A program made the translations under genes and the position numbers. Below are positions 1 through 6,621 of a stretch of 34,775 nt of DNA, piece after piece; position 1 is the stretch's first letter; each line of letters begins with the position of its first letter. A model generated the notes under the pieces. That model did no database searches, was not told the origin of the DNA, and saw only the letters and a program-made list of their open reading frames with translations. The stretch covers positions 1 to 34,775 of IMG/VR virus record IMGVR_UViG_3300027970_000080. The stretch is one strand, 5' to 3'. Origin of the DNA: a virus.

Positions 1-1
1 A

Positions 2-478
2 ATGGGTTATCGAAAATATAAAACTTATGCGGCCCAATCAGGCAAAATTATCTCGTTATCAGACGCTAAGGTAGCGCACACAGCCTTCCACACAGCATAT
101 CCACGGCTGCGTGAGTGGCACCGCGAAAGATCGGCCATGGTTGCTGATGGCTGGTGCTATGTTCGCACTCCGTTGGGTAGGCGACGACTTTTGTCTTATG
201 ACGATGCTCTGATGACGGCTTGTGCAAACACGCTAATTCAGGGAGCGGGTGCAGACATACTTAAGCTTTCTTTGGCTGAACTAGGTAGGTATCTAGACGA
301 AGAAGCCTCATTGGTGGCTTGTGTGCACGATGAAATTGTCTTGGAAGTTATCGAAAGCAAAGCAAACCAATTTAAAGAAATTCTTGAGAAATCAATGACA
401 TTGGCAGCAGAGACTATTTTAAAAGTTGTTCCAGCTAAAGCCGACGCTTCTATTGCAGACACATGGGCAGAAAAATGA
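2..478 (+). CDS. polA: DNA polymerase I (family A), C-terminal fragment
   Basis: This is the last 158 residues of a family A DNA polymerase that replicates the phage genome; the 5' part lies outside the window, so the ATG at base 2 is an internal Met. The visible part covers the end of the palm and fingers. A helix with N76, Q80, G81 and D85 matches the conserved region before motif C, and VHDE at residues 108-111 is motif C, whose Asp and Glu bind the catalytic metals. The intact motif suggests an active enzyme. The stop overlaps the next start as ATGA, which implies translational coupling. The 3'-5' exonuclease domain cannot be judged from here. Confidence 0.93.
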   Translation: MGYRKYKTYAAQSGKIISLSDAKVAHTAFHTAYPRLREWHRERSAMVADGWCYVRTPLGRRRLLSYDDALMTACANTLIQGAGADILKLSLAELGRYLDEEASLVACVHDEIVLEVIESKANQFKEILEKSMTLAAETILKVVPAKADASIADTWAEK

Positions 479-756
479 GTCAAGCTCCCGAACCGAAGCG
501 AAAGTTTAAGGAAGGTGATCGAGTTAAAGAGATAAACAAAATGCAACAGATGTGTGTTAGTCCATTTGCATCAAACGCTTCCAAAAACGTGGTGACTAGG
601 ATCATGGCGGATATAAGGATAGGCACCGTTTTTGCAACAGGCATAAAGCAAACTTCAACAGGGCACCGTCGGGTTTATGTCGATGTGTTGTGGGACGGTT
701 CAAAAACCCCCTCAAGACACGAACAAATGCGGCTAGCTTTGCTGGACAACGAATAA
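475..756 (+). CDS. hypothetical protein, 93 aa
   Basis: A small basic protein of unknown function. I chose the ATG at 475 because it overlaps the polymerase stop as ATGA; an ATG at 463 in the same frame would add four residues. The N-terminus is charged (PKRKFKEGDRVKE), followed by a probable beta-rich part with the segment RIGTVFATGIKQ and a VDVLWDGS strand. This layout, a charged start then short strands with a D-G-S turn, resembles small SH3-like or KOW-like folds, but no family is recognised. Its place directly behind the polymerase suggests an accessory early gene. Confidence 0.6.
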   Translation: MSQAPEPKRKFKEGDRVKEINKMQQMCVSPFASNASKNVVTRIMADIRIGTVFATGIKQTSTGHRRVYVDVLWDGSKTPSRHEQMRLALLDNE

Positions 757-794
757 ACGTTGGGTTACTCTTTACAAAAATTACCAAAGTTCTT

Positions 795-1349
795 ATGGAA
801 AACCAAAAGACAACTTTAACTTTGTCTAAGTTAATCAGTGCTGCTTCAGTCATTTACGATGCAAATCCGAGTAAAATCGTATTCACGATGAGAGACGAGG
901 GTGGTTACTACGGTTGCGTAAAGTTAAACGATCAAATTCATTTGACTCCAGAAGTATTTCCCACAGCGTTTCAAGCGGCAAATAAGGCACGTAACCTCCA
1001 AAAAAATCTGAAAAATAAAGATAAACCGCAAACCCTAACGAAACCTATAAAAGTAACTAGCAAAAAAGTTAAAAACCAAGTAACTTACTCTCGGAAGTTT
1101 CACACTTTTCGAGAAACTCAGCACATGCCCCTTCTAAAATTCCAAGAGGTGTGGGTTATCACGAAAGGTGATACTTACGTACGAGAGTATCTAGATAAAC
1201 AAAAGCAAAATCTTGTGACCTACACGACAGAACGTAATAAAGCAAAGATATATAAAGACCACGAGGAAGCCAAGATGAACATGAGAGTACTTAAAAATTT
1301 AATCGGCCCTGGTTTTAACCTGATGCGGTTTTTTGTAGAAAACAAGTAA
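795..1349 (+). CDS. hypothetical protein, 184 aa
   Basis: The frame is open from 690, but the first 35 codons would overlap the upstream gene, so the ATG at 795 (protein MENQKTTLTL...) is preferred. The protein is strongly basic, with a Lys-rich linker at about residues 65-90 (KNLKNKDKPQ, KVTSKKVKNQ). The C-terminal half has probable alternating helix and strand and ends in a hydrophobic helix near LKNLIGPGFNLMRFF. No catalytic motif or known family is recognised. The charge would suit nucleic-acid binding, but that is inference only. Confidence 0.6.
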   Translation: MENQKTTLTLSKLISAASVIYDANPSKIVFTMRDEGGYYGCVKLNDQIHLTPEVFPTAFQAANKARNLQKNLKNKDKPQTLTKPIKVTSKKVKNQVTYSRKFHTFRETQHMPLLKFQEVWVITKGDTYVREYLDKQKQNLVTYTTERNKAKIYKDHEEAKMNMRVLKNLIGPGFNLMRFFVENK

Positions 1350-1369
1350 ACTAGTAAAAAAAGTTTGCC

Positions 1370-1600
1370 ATGGCTACAAGATACGCTGGTGATTATTTTG
1401 GTGTCAGTTTAGAAGACTCATCAGATTCCTCTAAACTTCTTGAATACTTTCCTGGGCTAAGGAACACGTACAAAAAAAAGAGTGCTGAGGCAAAAGAAAG
1501 ACTGTACGAAGAAGACCCCGATAACGAACCTCGACTAACGGGGAACCTACGAGCTGCAGCTCGATTCCCTGGATTTAAAACGTTTGAAGCCCCGCGATAG
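1370..1600 (+). CDS. hypothetical protein, 76 aa
   Basis: A short hydrophilic protein with an acidic, serine-rich stretch near residues 15-23 and a Lys/Glu-rich probable helix around residues 34-50 (KKKSAEAKERLYEED). It has no membrane segment, no cysteine pairs and no recognised family. It sits 20 bases after the previous gene and about 50 bases before the repeat protein that follows. It is kept as a gene because it fills the space on the coding strand and has phage-like composition. Confidence 0.5.
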   Translation: MATRYAGDYFGVSLEDSSDSSKLLEYFPGLRNTYKKKSAEAKERLYEEDPDNEPRLTGNLRAAARFPGFKTFEAPR

Positions 1601-1620
1601 TTTTAGGTCTTGTTTTAAAC

Positions 1621-1626
1621 TATACT
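1621..1626 (+). promoter_or_regulatory. possible -10 promoter element
   Basis: TATACT lies 24 bases before the ATG at 1650, in a short AT-rich gap. No convincing -35 box is seen at the expected distance. The similar sequence CTATACT precedes the gene at 28653 at almost the same distance from the start (and both are followed by ACCTATG), which gives slight support to a shared promoter type. No experimental or matrix-based support is available here. Confidence 0.3.
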
Positions 1627-1649
1627 ATTGAAGATAAAGCTTTCGACCT

Positions 1650-2771
1650 ATGACTGCCTCTAGATATAAAGTACCCAAGGGTTTTTTAGACGTAGCAGGA
1701 CAACGGTTAGGTCTGAACTTAGTCGATTTGTTTGGCGACGATGACAAGGGTAAGGCAAACTTAGAAGGGTTTGAGCCTGTATATAACACACAAACACAAT
1801 TCACGACTAAAGGTAGGGGTGGTGTCTTAAGTTACAAAACACCAAAAGTTCCCACGACGACATACACAAGTGAGTTCTCACTCATACCTGAGAGAAAAGA
1901 AGCTGCACCTGCTGGACCAACTGGACCAACCACAAAAAGCTACAACTGGAACGCATACGGTAACCTCGGGGGACCTGGTTACGGTGCTAAAGATTTAGAA
2001 AAAGCTTTAGCTGAAGGTTTTAGTGAGCAAGACGTTAAAAATTACCTACAACAAAACAAACAACTTTTTGGTGCTGGTCGATTAAACCTGGCTGAAGATC
2101 TTCAAAAGAAATTTGGCTTTGATTACTCTTATGTAAACCCTGAGGTTCAGTCAGACGTTGTAGCTGGTAAGTATGGCTCACCTGCTTCATTGATCCGAAT
2201 GGCGGACCCGCAGAAATTTGCAGACTCAAGGCAGAATCAAGAGTTTATGAAGGCTGAAAATGTATCCCCAATAACAGCAGGAATCTCTACAAAATATGGG
2301 ATGAACTCTCAGTACTTTGGTGCCGAAGATCTTAAAGCTGCTCGTGATCAAGGTTTTACTAACCTACAGATTAAAGATTATTTAGACAAAAATCCTTCCT
2401 TGTTAAGGGAACAAAATATCAAAGGAGGAGGTGGTCTGTATGACGAATTAGCAAAATCACTCTCTCCTACCACCGCAACGGCAACAACAACAACAGCAGC
2501 AGCAATACCAACACCAGAACCAGCTAGGCCTGTAATTACTCCAACTCAAGAATTTAGAGTAGCCCCAGAGAAATTTGAAGAAACACGGGGGATAACAACT
2601 GACTACGGTATGGATGCTTCTTATTTTGGTGCCGAAGATCTTAAGGCTGCTCGTAATCAAGGTTTTACTGATAGAGAAATTAAATCCTTCTTAGATAAAA
2701 ATATTGCCGGTCTTCTTCGCGAAGGTAACTTACCAGGGAAGGGTGGTGTATATGATCAGCTCATACTTTAA
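1650..2771 (+). CDS. repeat-containing protein with three ~52-aa modules
   Basis: A 373-residue protein of unknown function with three related modules at about residues 102-154, 216-266 and 319-370. Each has the pattern YG....YFGAEDLKAA..QGF, then I/VK.(Y/F)LDKN, ending in a Gly-rich turn plus (L/V)YD(Q/E)L. Modules two and three are separated by a low-complexity Thr/Ala/Pro linker (about 271-300). The modules look like small helical units with a helix-turn-helix feel ('..DLKAARDQGFTNLQIKDYL'), and similar 'GF....I..YL' units occur in phage virion proteins. The gene lies among replication genes but has no enzyme motif. A structural, virion-internal or DNA-binding role is possible. The DNA of modules two and three is nearly identical over 48 bases, so part of the duplication is recent or has been homogenised. 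Confidence 0.7.
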   Translation: MTASRYKVPKGFLDVAGQRLGLNLVDLFGDDDKGKANLEGFEPVYNTQTQFTTKGRGGVLSYKTPKVPTTTYTSEFSLIPERKEAAPAGPTGPTTKSYNWNAYGNLGGPGYGAKDLEKALAEGFSEQDVKNYLQQNKQLFGAGRLNLAEDLQKKFGFDYSYVNPEVQSDVVAGKYGSPASLIRMADPQKFADSRQNQEFMKAENVSPITAGISTKYGMNSQYFGAEDLKAARDQGFTNLQIKDYLDKNPSLLREQNIKGGGGLYDELAKSLSPTTATATTTTAAAIPTPEPARPVITPTQEFRVAPEKFEETRGITTDYGMDASYFGAEDLKAARNQGFTDREIKSFLDKNIAGLLREGNLPGKGGVYDQLIL

Positions 2772-2790
2772 AGCACCACACGGAAACTAA

Positions 2791-3315
2791 ATGAATGAAT
2801 ACTGTTTACTTATAGAGAAAAATAAAAAAGAATTACAACTCTGTGTATCAGCTAATGATAACAACCACGCTAAAGCACAAGCGGTAGACATTGCACGAGG
2901 ACTTCAAGCAGACGCATTTACACTCGTATATGGACAGATCAAACCTTGTGAACTAAGCGAGTTCTTTAACAAGTTAGCTCTTAGTGACTTTAGCCACACA
3001 GAATGCTTTACTTGGCAAGGGAAATACTGCAACAACACTCCAGTAATATACGCACTAGGAACTAAGTATTACGTGCGTCCTTTAATACTTACGTACCTAG
3101 ACATACCTAAAGATTCTTTTGTACTACCCAAATGCAAAAGGAAAAACTGCATAAACCCTTTCCACAATACTTACAAAAATATGAAAGCCTCAAAGCTTAC
3201 TAGCGCAGATAGGCAATTGGCGCTAGCCTTCGCAAGCCAAGGCACTCCTGTTAAGGACATCGCTAAGGCATTTAAAGTTCACCGCTCTTCGATCTATCGC
3301 TTGTTTAACCAATGA
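2791..3315 (+). CDS. HNH_3-like protein with C-terminal HTH, catalytic His replaced
   Basis: The middle resembles HNH_3-type homing endonucleases: C72-x-W-x-G, then a region ending in a Zn-knuckle-like block with C115, C120, N122, P123 and H125. In active members the block reads roughly V-x-H-x-C...C-x-N-P-x-H; here the residue in the first His position is Pro113, so DNA cleavage is doubtful. The C-terminus (about 138-172) is a Hin/resolvase-like helix-turn-helix (DRQLALAFASQGTPVKDIA then a recognition helix with HRSSIYRL). The intact HTH beside a damaged nuclease suggests a DNA-binding or regulatory role. Its stop overlaps the SSB-like gene as ATGA. A distant paralogue is at 28653-29345. Confidence 0.68.
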   Translation: MNEYCLLIEKNKKELQLCVSANDNNHAKAQAVDIARGLQADAFTLVYGQIKPCELSEFFNKLALSDFSHTECFTWQGKYCNNTPVIYALGTKYYVRPLILTYLDIPKDSFVLPKCKRKNCINPFHNTYKNMKASKLTSADRQLALAFASQGTPVKDIAKAFKVHRSSIYRLFNQ

Positions 3316-3956
3316 ACATCCTCCTTTTAGGTCTCCGCGTCACCGACGAACCAATAGAAAGTGAAGGCAACTGCAATTTAAACGCAGAAGCTTTACCTTC
3401 AACCGAAAAGAAAATTCCGACAAAAGTAGTTTTAAGTCAGAAAGCAGATCACTATGTAGGAAAACTACTAAAGAAACTTAAAGATAAGGAAGTTTTCCTT
3501 GCTATCGGACCAACCAAAGCGGACCCGGATGGTTTGCTAAAGATGCAACCAATGCTAATTGCCAGAAAAGACAATTGGGATGATCTACTTGCTATCAATC
3601 TTTATATAGCCACGGGTGGCCTTGGTCCAAAAGCTGAAGAAAATCAACTTGGTGACAATACAGTTACCAACAGATCTTTGGCTTGGCAGGATGAAAACCA
3701 AGAAACAAACTGGATGAAGATATCTTGCTGGAATGAACTGTCAGCTCAACTAGCAGAACTTCCTGCAGGAACCCCAACTATTGCTGTTGGAAGGGTAAGC
3801 ACATCCGAAAAAGACGAAAGAGTATTCTTGAACTACGGCGTAGATAAGATTCTTTATCTGCCCCGCACACAAAAAGCAGCCCCTACAAAGGCTGCAGACC
3901 CTGAAAAGGGTCGAGTTTCTACTGCTGCTCTCGGTTCTCTCGATTTTTCGCTTTAA
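3312..3956 (+). CDS. ssb: single-stranded DNA-binding protein-like (OB fold)
   Basis: Residues about 93-183 follow the pattern of a bacterial SSB OB fold: a first strand ending in ATGGLGPKAEE, then NTVTNRSLAW, then a strand with TNWMKISCWNELSAQLAE and the TPTIAVGRVS strand. In the family these strands form the ssDNA-binding barrel that protects DNA during replication. The N-terminal 90 residues are extra and not recognised. The C-terminus ends in SLDFSL, not the classical DDDIPF tip. Its place between the polymerase and the nuclease fits the role. The match is by pattern only, so a different OB-fold protein remains possible. Confidence 0.6.
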   Translation: MNILLLGLRVTDEPIESEGNCNLNAEALPSTEKKIPTKVVLSQKADHYVGKLLKKLKDKEVFLAIGPTKADPDGLLKMQPMLIARKDNWDDLLAINLYIATGGLGPKAEENQLGDNTVTNRSLAWQDENQETNWMKISCWNELSAQLAELPAGTPTIAVGRVSTSEKDERVFLNYGVDKILYLPRTQKAAPTKAADPEKGRVSTAALGSLDFSL

Positions 3957-3962
3957 CTAACC

Positions 3963-4796
3963 ATGGTATTTATCGCAGGCAAATTCTCAGCTGATGAAAT
4001 CCTTTGTCAGATTCCCCCACACACACTACGAATTGATTTGCAGGCTCGTCGTTGGAAATCCGACAGTGATCCTGAAGCGGCCATCGTTGACACTAACGAC
4101 AATGGCATACCCATCGAGTTTATCTTGCTTGGCTTCACGCCATTCTTTGGTAACCTCGGCATGCGGGCGCACGAAGAATTTATACGAATTAGTTTTATCG
4201 GTGTTTCACCGAATCATCGTCTACTACCTCCACGGTGTGTCTGCACGAGCATCATCAGCGGTAAGTCAAGCCAAAAAAACTTTATCACGTACTTCCAGAC
4301 GTTGTATAACAATCGTATAAATGTAGGTGAAGTAGTAACGAGTACGAAGTTTGTGCAGAAATCTTTTAATGAACGCGATGCTTTTACAGGAGCTGATGGT
4401 CCAAAAATAAACTACAACGCATTAGAGTTTAAGGATCGGCCTTCACAGAATGACGAGGAGAAAAAGCTCATACAGGATGTATCTTCCTGGCTTGAGACTT
4501 CTGGAACAGAGCTGGTATCAGCTGCATTACGTTCTTCTATCCCCGGTTCTAATCTGGTTGAATTACCTCTGGGTGAAGACCACGGTGGTATTAAGGAAGC
4601 TTTTATGGAGGCTCACCCCAAAAGATTAGAGAGTTCTTTCGAAACGCCAAAGGCTTCTTTGCCTCCGGCTGCTGAAGCTCCAAAAAAAGCTGAGGCTGAA
4701 GTACCTCAAGCAACGCCAGCTCAAAAACCAGCTAAGGGACGAGAGCTGAATGAAGAACAGAAAGCTGCTCTAAAAGCGGCTGGTCTGGATTTTTGA
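3963..4796 (+). CDS. hypothetical protein with flexible Ala/Pro/Lys tail
   Basis: A 277-residue protein lying 6 bases after the SSB-like gene and probably in the same operon. The first ~200 residues look globular, with beta segments (PIEFILLGFTPFFGNLG, EEFIRISFIGVSP) and a LLPPRCVCTS strand. Residues about 225-260 are a low-complexity Pro/Ala/Lys/Glu linker, and the protein ends in a short probable helix finishing in AGLDF. A globular domain, a flexible linker and a short C-terminal tip is the layout of SSB-type hub proteins, so it may be a replication or recombination partner. No family is recognised. Confidence 0.6.
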   Translation: MVFIAGKFSADEILCQIPPHTLRIDLQARRWKSDSDPEAAIVDTNDNGIPIEFILLGFTPFFGNLGMRAHEEFIRISFIGVSPNHRLLPPRCVCTSIISGKSSQKNFITYFQTLYNNRINVGEVVTSTKFVQKSFNERDAFTGADGPKINYNALEFKDRPSQNDEEKKLIQDVSSWLETSGTELVSAALRSSIPGSNLVELPLGEDHGGIKEAFMEAHPKRLESSFETPKASLPPAAEAPKKAEAEVPQATPAQKPAKGRELNEEQKAALKAAGLDF

Positions 4797-4824
4797 CGTA
4801 AACTGTCTAAGGACATGGGGAACG

Positions 4825-4850
4825 CGCCTTCGTTTGAAGGCGTTTTTTTT
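4825..4850 (+). terminator. rho-independent terminator
   Basis: A perfect 7-bp stem (CGCCTTC / GAAGGCG) with a GTTT tetraloop is followed directly by eight T residues. It lies 28 bases after the stop at 4796 and before the next gene. This is the clearest intrinsic terminator in the window and should end the polymerase-to-SSB transcript. Confidence 0.88.
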
Positions 4851-4877
4851 CTACATTTTTAGAACGATTTGGTGTCA

Positions 4878-5411
4878 ATGGCGTTTTACCACGTGCCGAA
4901 ATTCATTTTTGGCCCTATTGCCGATTCAAAATTGTGCTCAGGCACGGTCCTATTACCAGCAGATTTTGACGGCCAACTCTTTGAACAAGTTAAAGACTCT
5001 AACGTAACAGACATTATTACGAACACATCAGAACAAAACATCCAAGATAAAAACTGGTGGGAAAACCAGAGAGGTAAGGTTGACTGGGTGATTGCGATAA
5101 CACAAGGACTAGGTGAATACACGCCGTGGGTCATTGAATACGGTTTAGACGTGGCAAAACAAGGAATATGCATACTGGATCGCATCACTTTTTTGGAACC
5201 TGTACGGAGTCGCGAAATCTTTCTTAAATCAGCTTCCTTAGTAAATCTAAAGATTCTAAGCCCTAGACCATCATTTCGTGCAGATGGTAAGCAACTAAAG
5301 GACTCAGTAACCTCAGCGTGGTTTGTTTTCAAAAAAGATGGACAAAAATTTACGAGTACAGTTATCGAGTACGAAGTAGGCTGGCTGCGCCCAAAGACCC
5401 CTCAACCATGA
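4878..5411 (+). CDS. methyltransferase-like protein lacking the NPPY motif
   Basis: The C-terminal part resembles the end of phage/cyanobacterial DNA methyltransferase-like proteins: a FLEPVRSR block (105-112), a strand with ILSPRPSF (127-133) and AWFVF (147-151). In active relatives the segment just before reads DW.ITNPPF. Here it is VDWVIAITQ (68-76), so the catalytic (D/N)PP(Y/F) motif is missing, and no glycine-rich SAM-binding motif I is visible in the short N-terminus. It is probably a degenerate or repurposed homologue of 177 residues. The ATG at 4878 is chosen; TTG 4869 and GTG 4872 are possible earlier starts. The stop overlaps the next gene as ATGA. Confidence 0.5.
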   Translation: MAFYHVPKFIFGPIADSKLCSGTVLLPADFDGQLFEQVKDSNVTDIITNTSEQNIQDKNWWENQRGKVDWVIAITQGLGEYTPWVIEYGLDVAKQGICILDRITFLEPVRSREIFLKSASLVNLKILSPRPSFRADGKQLKDSVTSAWFVFKKDGQKFTSTVIEYEVGWLRPKTPQP

Positions 5412-5719
5412 GTAAACAACTCTATAAGGCCTTGGACCAACTTATTGCTCTACAAAAGGAGCAGTGTCTAAAGCTGGACAAAATAGCGGCAGTGTTGATA
5501 AGTACACAACTACTCACTGAGTGCGTGGATTACCACGGGGAAGCAAGATCAGCTGAGGATTGTGCATCAATCACATTAGATGGTTTCTCGTCCGCGCTGT
5601 GTCTAATGAATGATTTAGATCAGCGTAACCGTGACTATCAATATCAAGCTAGTGAGTTCTTTGTAGACGATGACGAAGAAGACGAAGAAGAAAATGATGT
5701 TATCTCGGATTCCTTCTAG
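5408..5719 (+). CDS. hypothetical protein with acidic C-terminus, 103 aa
   Basis: Starts at the ATG that overlaps the upstream stop as ATGA, which favours it over the longer open frame. The N-terminal half is probably a helix with coiled-coil character (KQLYKALDQLIALQKEQ), and the C-terminus is very acidic (VDDDEEDEEENDV). Acidic tails of this kind occur in DNA mimics and protein-protein adaptors, but no family is recognised. It lies between the methyltransferase-like gene and the nuclease, in the early operon. Confidence 0.6.
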   Translation: MSKQLYKALDQLIALQKEQCLKLDKIAAVLISTQLLTECVDYHGEARSAEDCASITLDGFSSALCLMNDLDQRNRDYQYQASEFFVDDDEEDEEENDVISDSF

Positions 5720-5744
5720 AATTACATAAGTTGACACGCACATT

Positions 5745-6524
5745 GTGTCCCAAACAAGGGTAACTTTAAACGGACTAAGGCATTACGTTTGTAATGGTGT
5801 TCCTAAACCACTTCCTTCTGTCACGTCGATCTTAAGCACAGCTCAAACAGAAAAAACGCGACAAAAACTCGCGACTTGGAATCTGTTAAACCCAGGTGTT
5901 GCCGACCAAGCAGCCGAAAGAGGAACGTGGATTCACGGTAGTGCAGAAAACTACCTAAAGGGATTGAGAGTCGTTCCGCCTGAAAAATATAAACCTTATT
6001 GGGATGGTGTGCCTGAGTTACTTGATAACTTACTTAAAGGGGGACGAGTGTTGTGGTCAGAAAAACCATTCAACCAACCCAAGTGGAGTAAGTATGTTGG
6101 AGACGACGGAGTCGGAAGAATTCACTACTACGATCCAGTAACGGGTCACGGATACGCTGGCTGTTGTGACCTAATCTACATGAACGAAAATGCCGAGATC
6201 ATCTTGGCTGACTTCAAAACCAGTAACGGACCTTACGCAGCAAAGTTTCCTAGAAAAGAACAAGCAATGAGCGAAGAAATACGAAAAGCTTTAGTCTCCG
6301 GTGTTTTTAAAGTTAAGAAAACACGACTGCAGTTAGCAGCTTATAAAGCAGCAGCTGAAAGTTGTTTAGGTATTAAGATAAACAAAACGCAAATAATTGT
6401 CGCCACAGCGATTAAAGAATTCAACACTCAAATATTTACGTTCGGCCCTGAAGAAATTGAAAGAGACGAAGAAAGTTGGTTTGAAGTTGTGAAACAATAT
6501 TACGATATGCAACAAGTAACTTAA
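5745..6524 (+). CDS. PD-(D/E)XK nuclease, RecB/Cas4-type exonuclease
   Basis: A 259-residue nuclease of the PD-(D/E)XK superfamily, probably a phage exonuclease for recombination or host DNA degradation. Motifs in order: an HxxxE-like helix with G60 and H64; W104-S105-E106; the core acidic D142 in GYAGCCDLIY; D156-x-K158 in ILADFKTS; and the Q196...Y200 helix (QLAAY) typical of RecB-like nucleases. All metal-binding and catalytic positions are present, so it should be active. The start is GTG at 5745 because no ATG is available. It precedes the primase-helicase, which suits a role in replication/recombination. Confidence 0.85.
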   Translation: MSQTRVTLNGLRHYVCNGVPKPLPSVTSILSTAQTEKTRQKLATWNLLNPGVADQAAERGTWIHGSAENYLKGLRVVPPEKYKPYWDGVPELLDNLLKGGRVLWSEKPFNQPKWSKYVGDDGVGRIHYYDPVTGHGYAGCCDLIYMNENAEIILADFKTSNGPYAAKFPRKEQAMSEEIRKALVSGVFKVKKTRLQLAAYKAAAESCLGIKINKTQIIVATAIKEFNTQIFTFGPEEIERDEESWFEVVKQYYDMQQVT

Positions 6525-6553
6525 TGATCCGATCGAGCATAGGGAAACACACG

Positions 6554-6604
6554 ATGTCTAAAGAATTTATTTCGGGTGCACAACCCCTTTTGTTGGCAGA
6601 CTAA
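6554..6604 (+). CDS. possible tiny ORF, 16 aa
   Basis: ATG to TAA encodes MSKEFISGAQPLLLAD in the 97-base gap between the nuclease and the primase-helicase, 17 bases before the latter's ATG. It could be a leader peptide or chance. It is listed because the gap is otherwise empty and the genome is tightly packed. No Shine-Dalgarno sequence is obvious. Confidence 0.2.
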   Translation: MSKEFISGAQPLLLAD

Positions 6605-6621
6605 GCTATCCAAGGCACGTC

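Noticed and set aside
4886-5332. Minus-strand frame of 148 codons opposite the methyltransferase-like gene
   Set aside because: Sits entirely opposite a better-supported gene with family-like blocks and coupled junctions.
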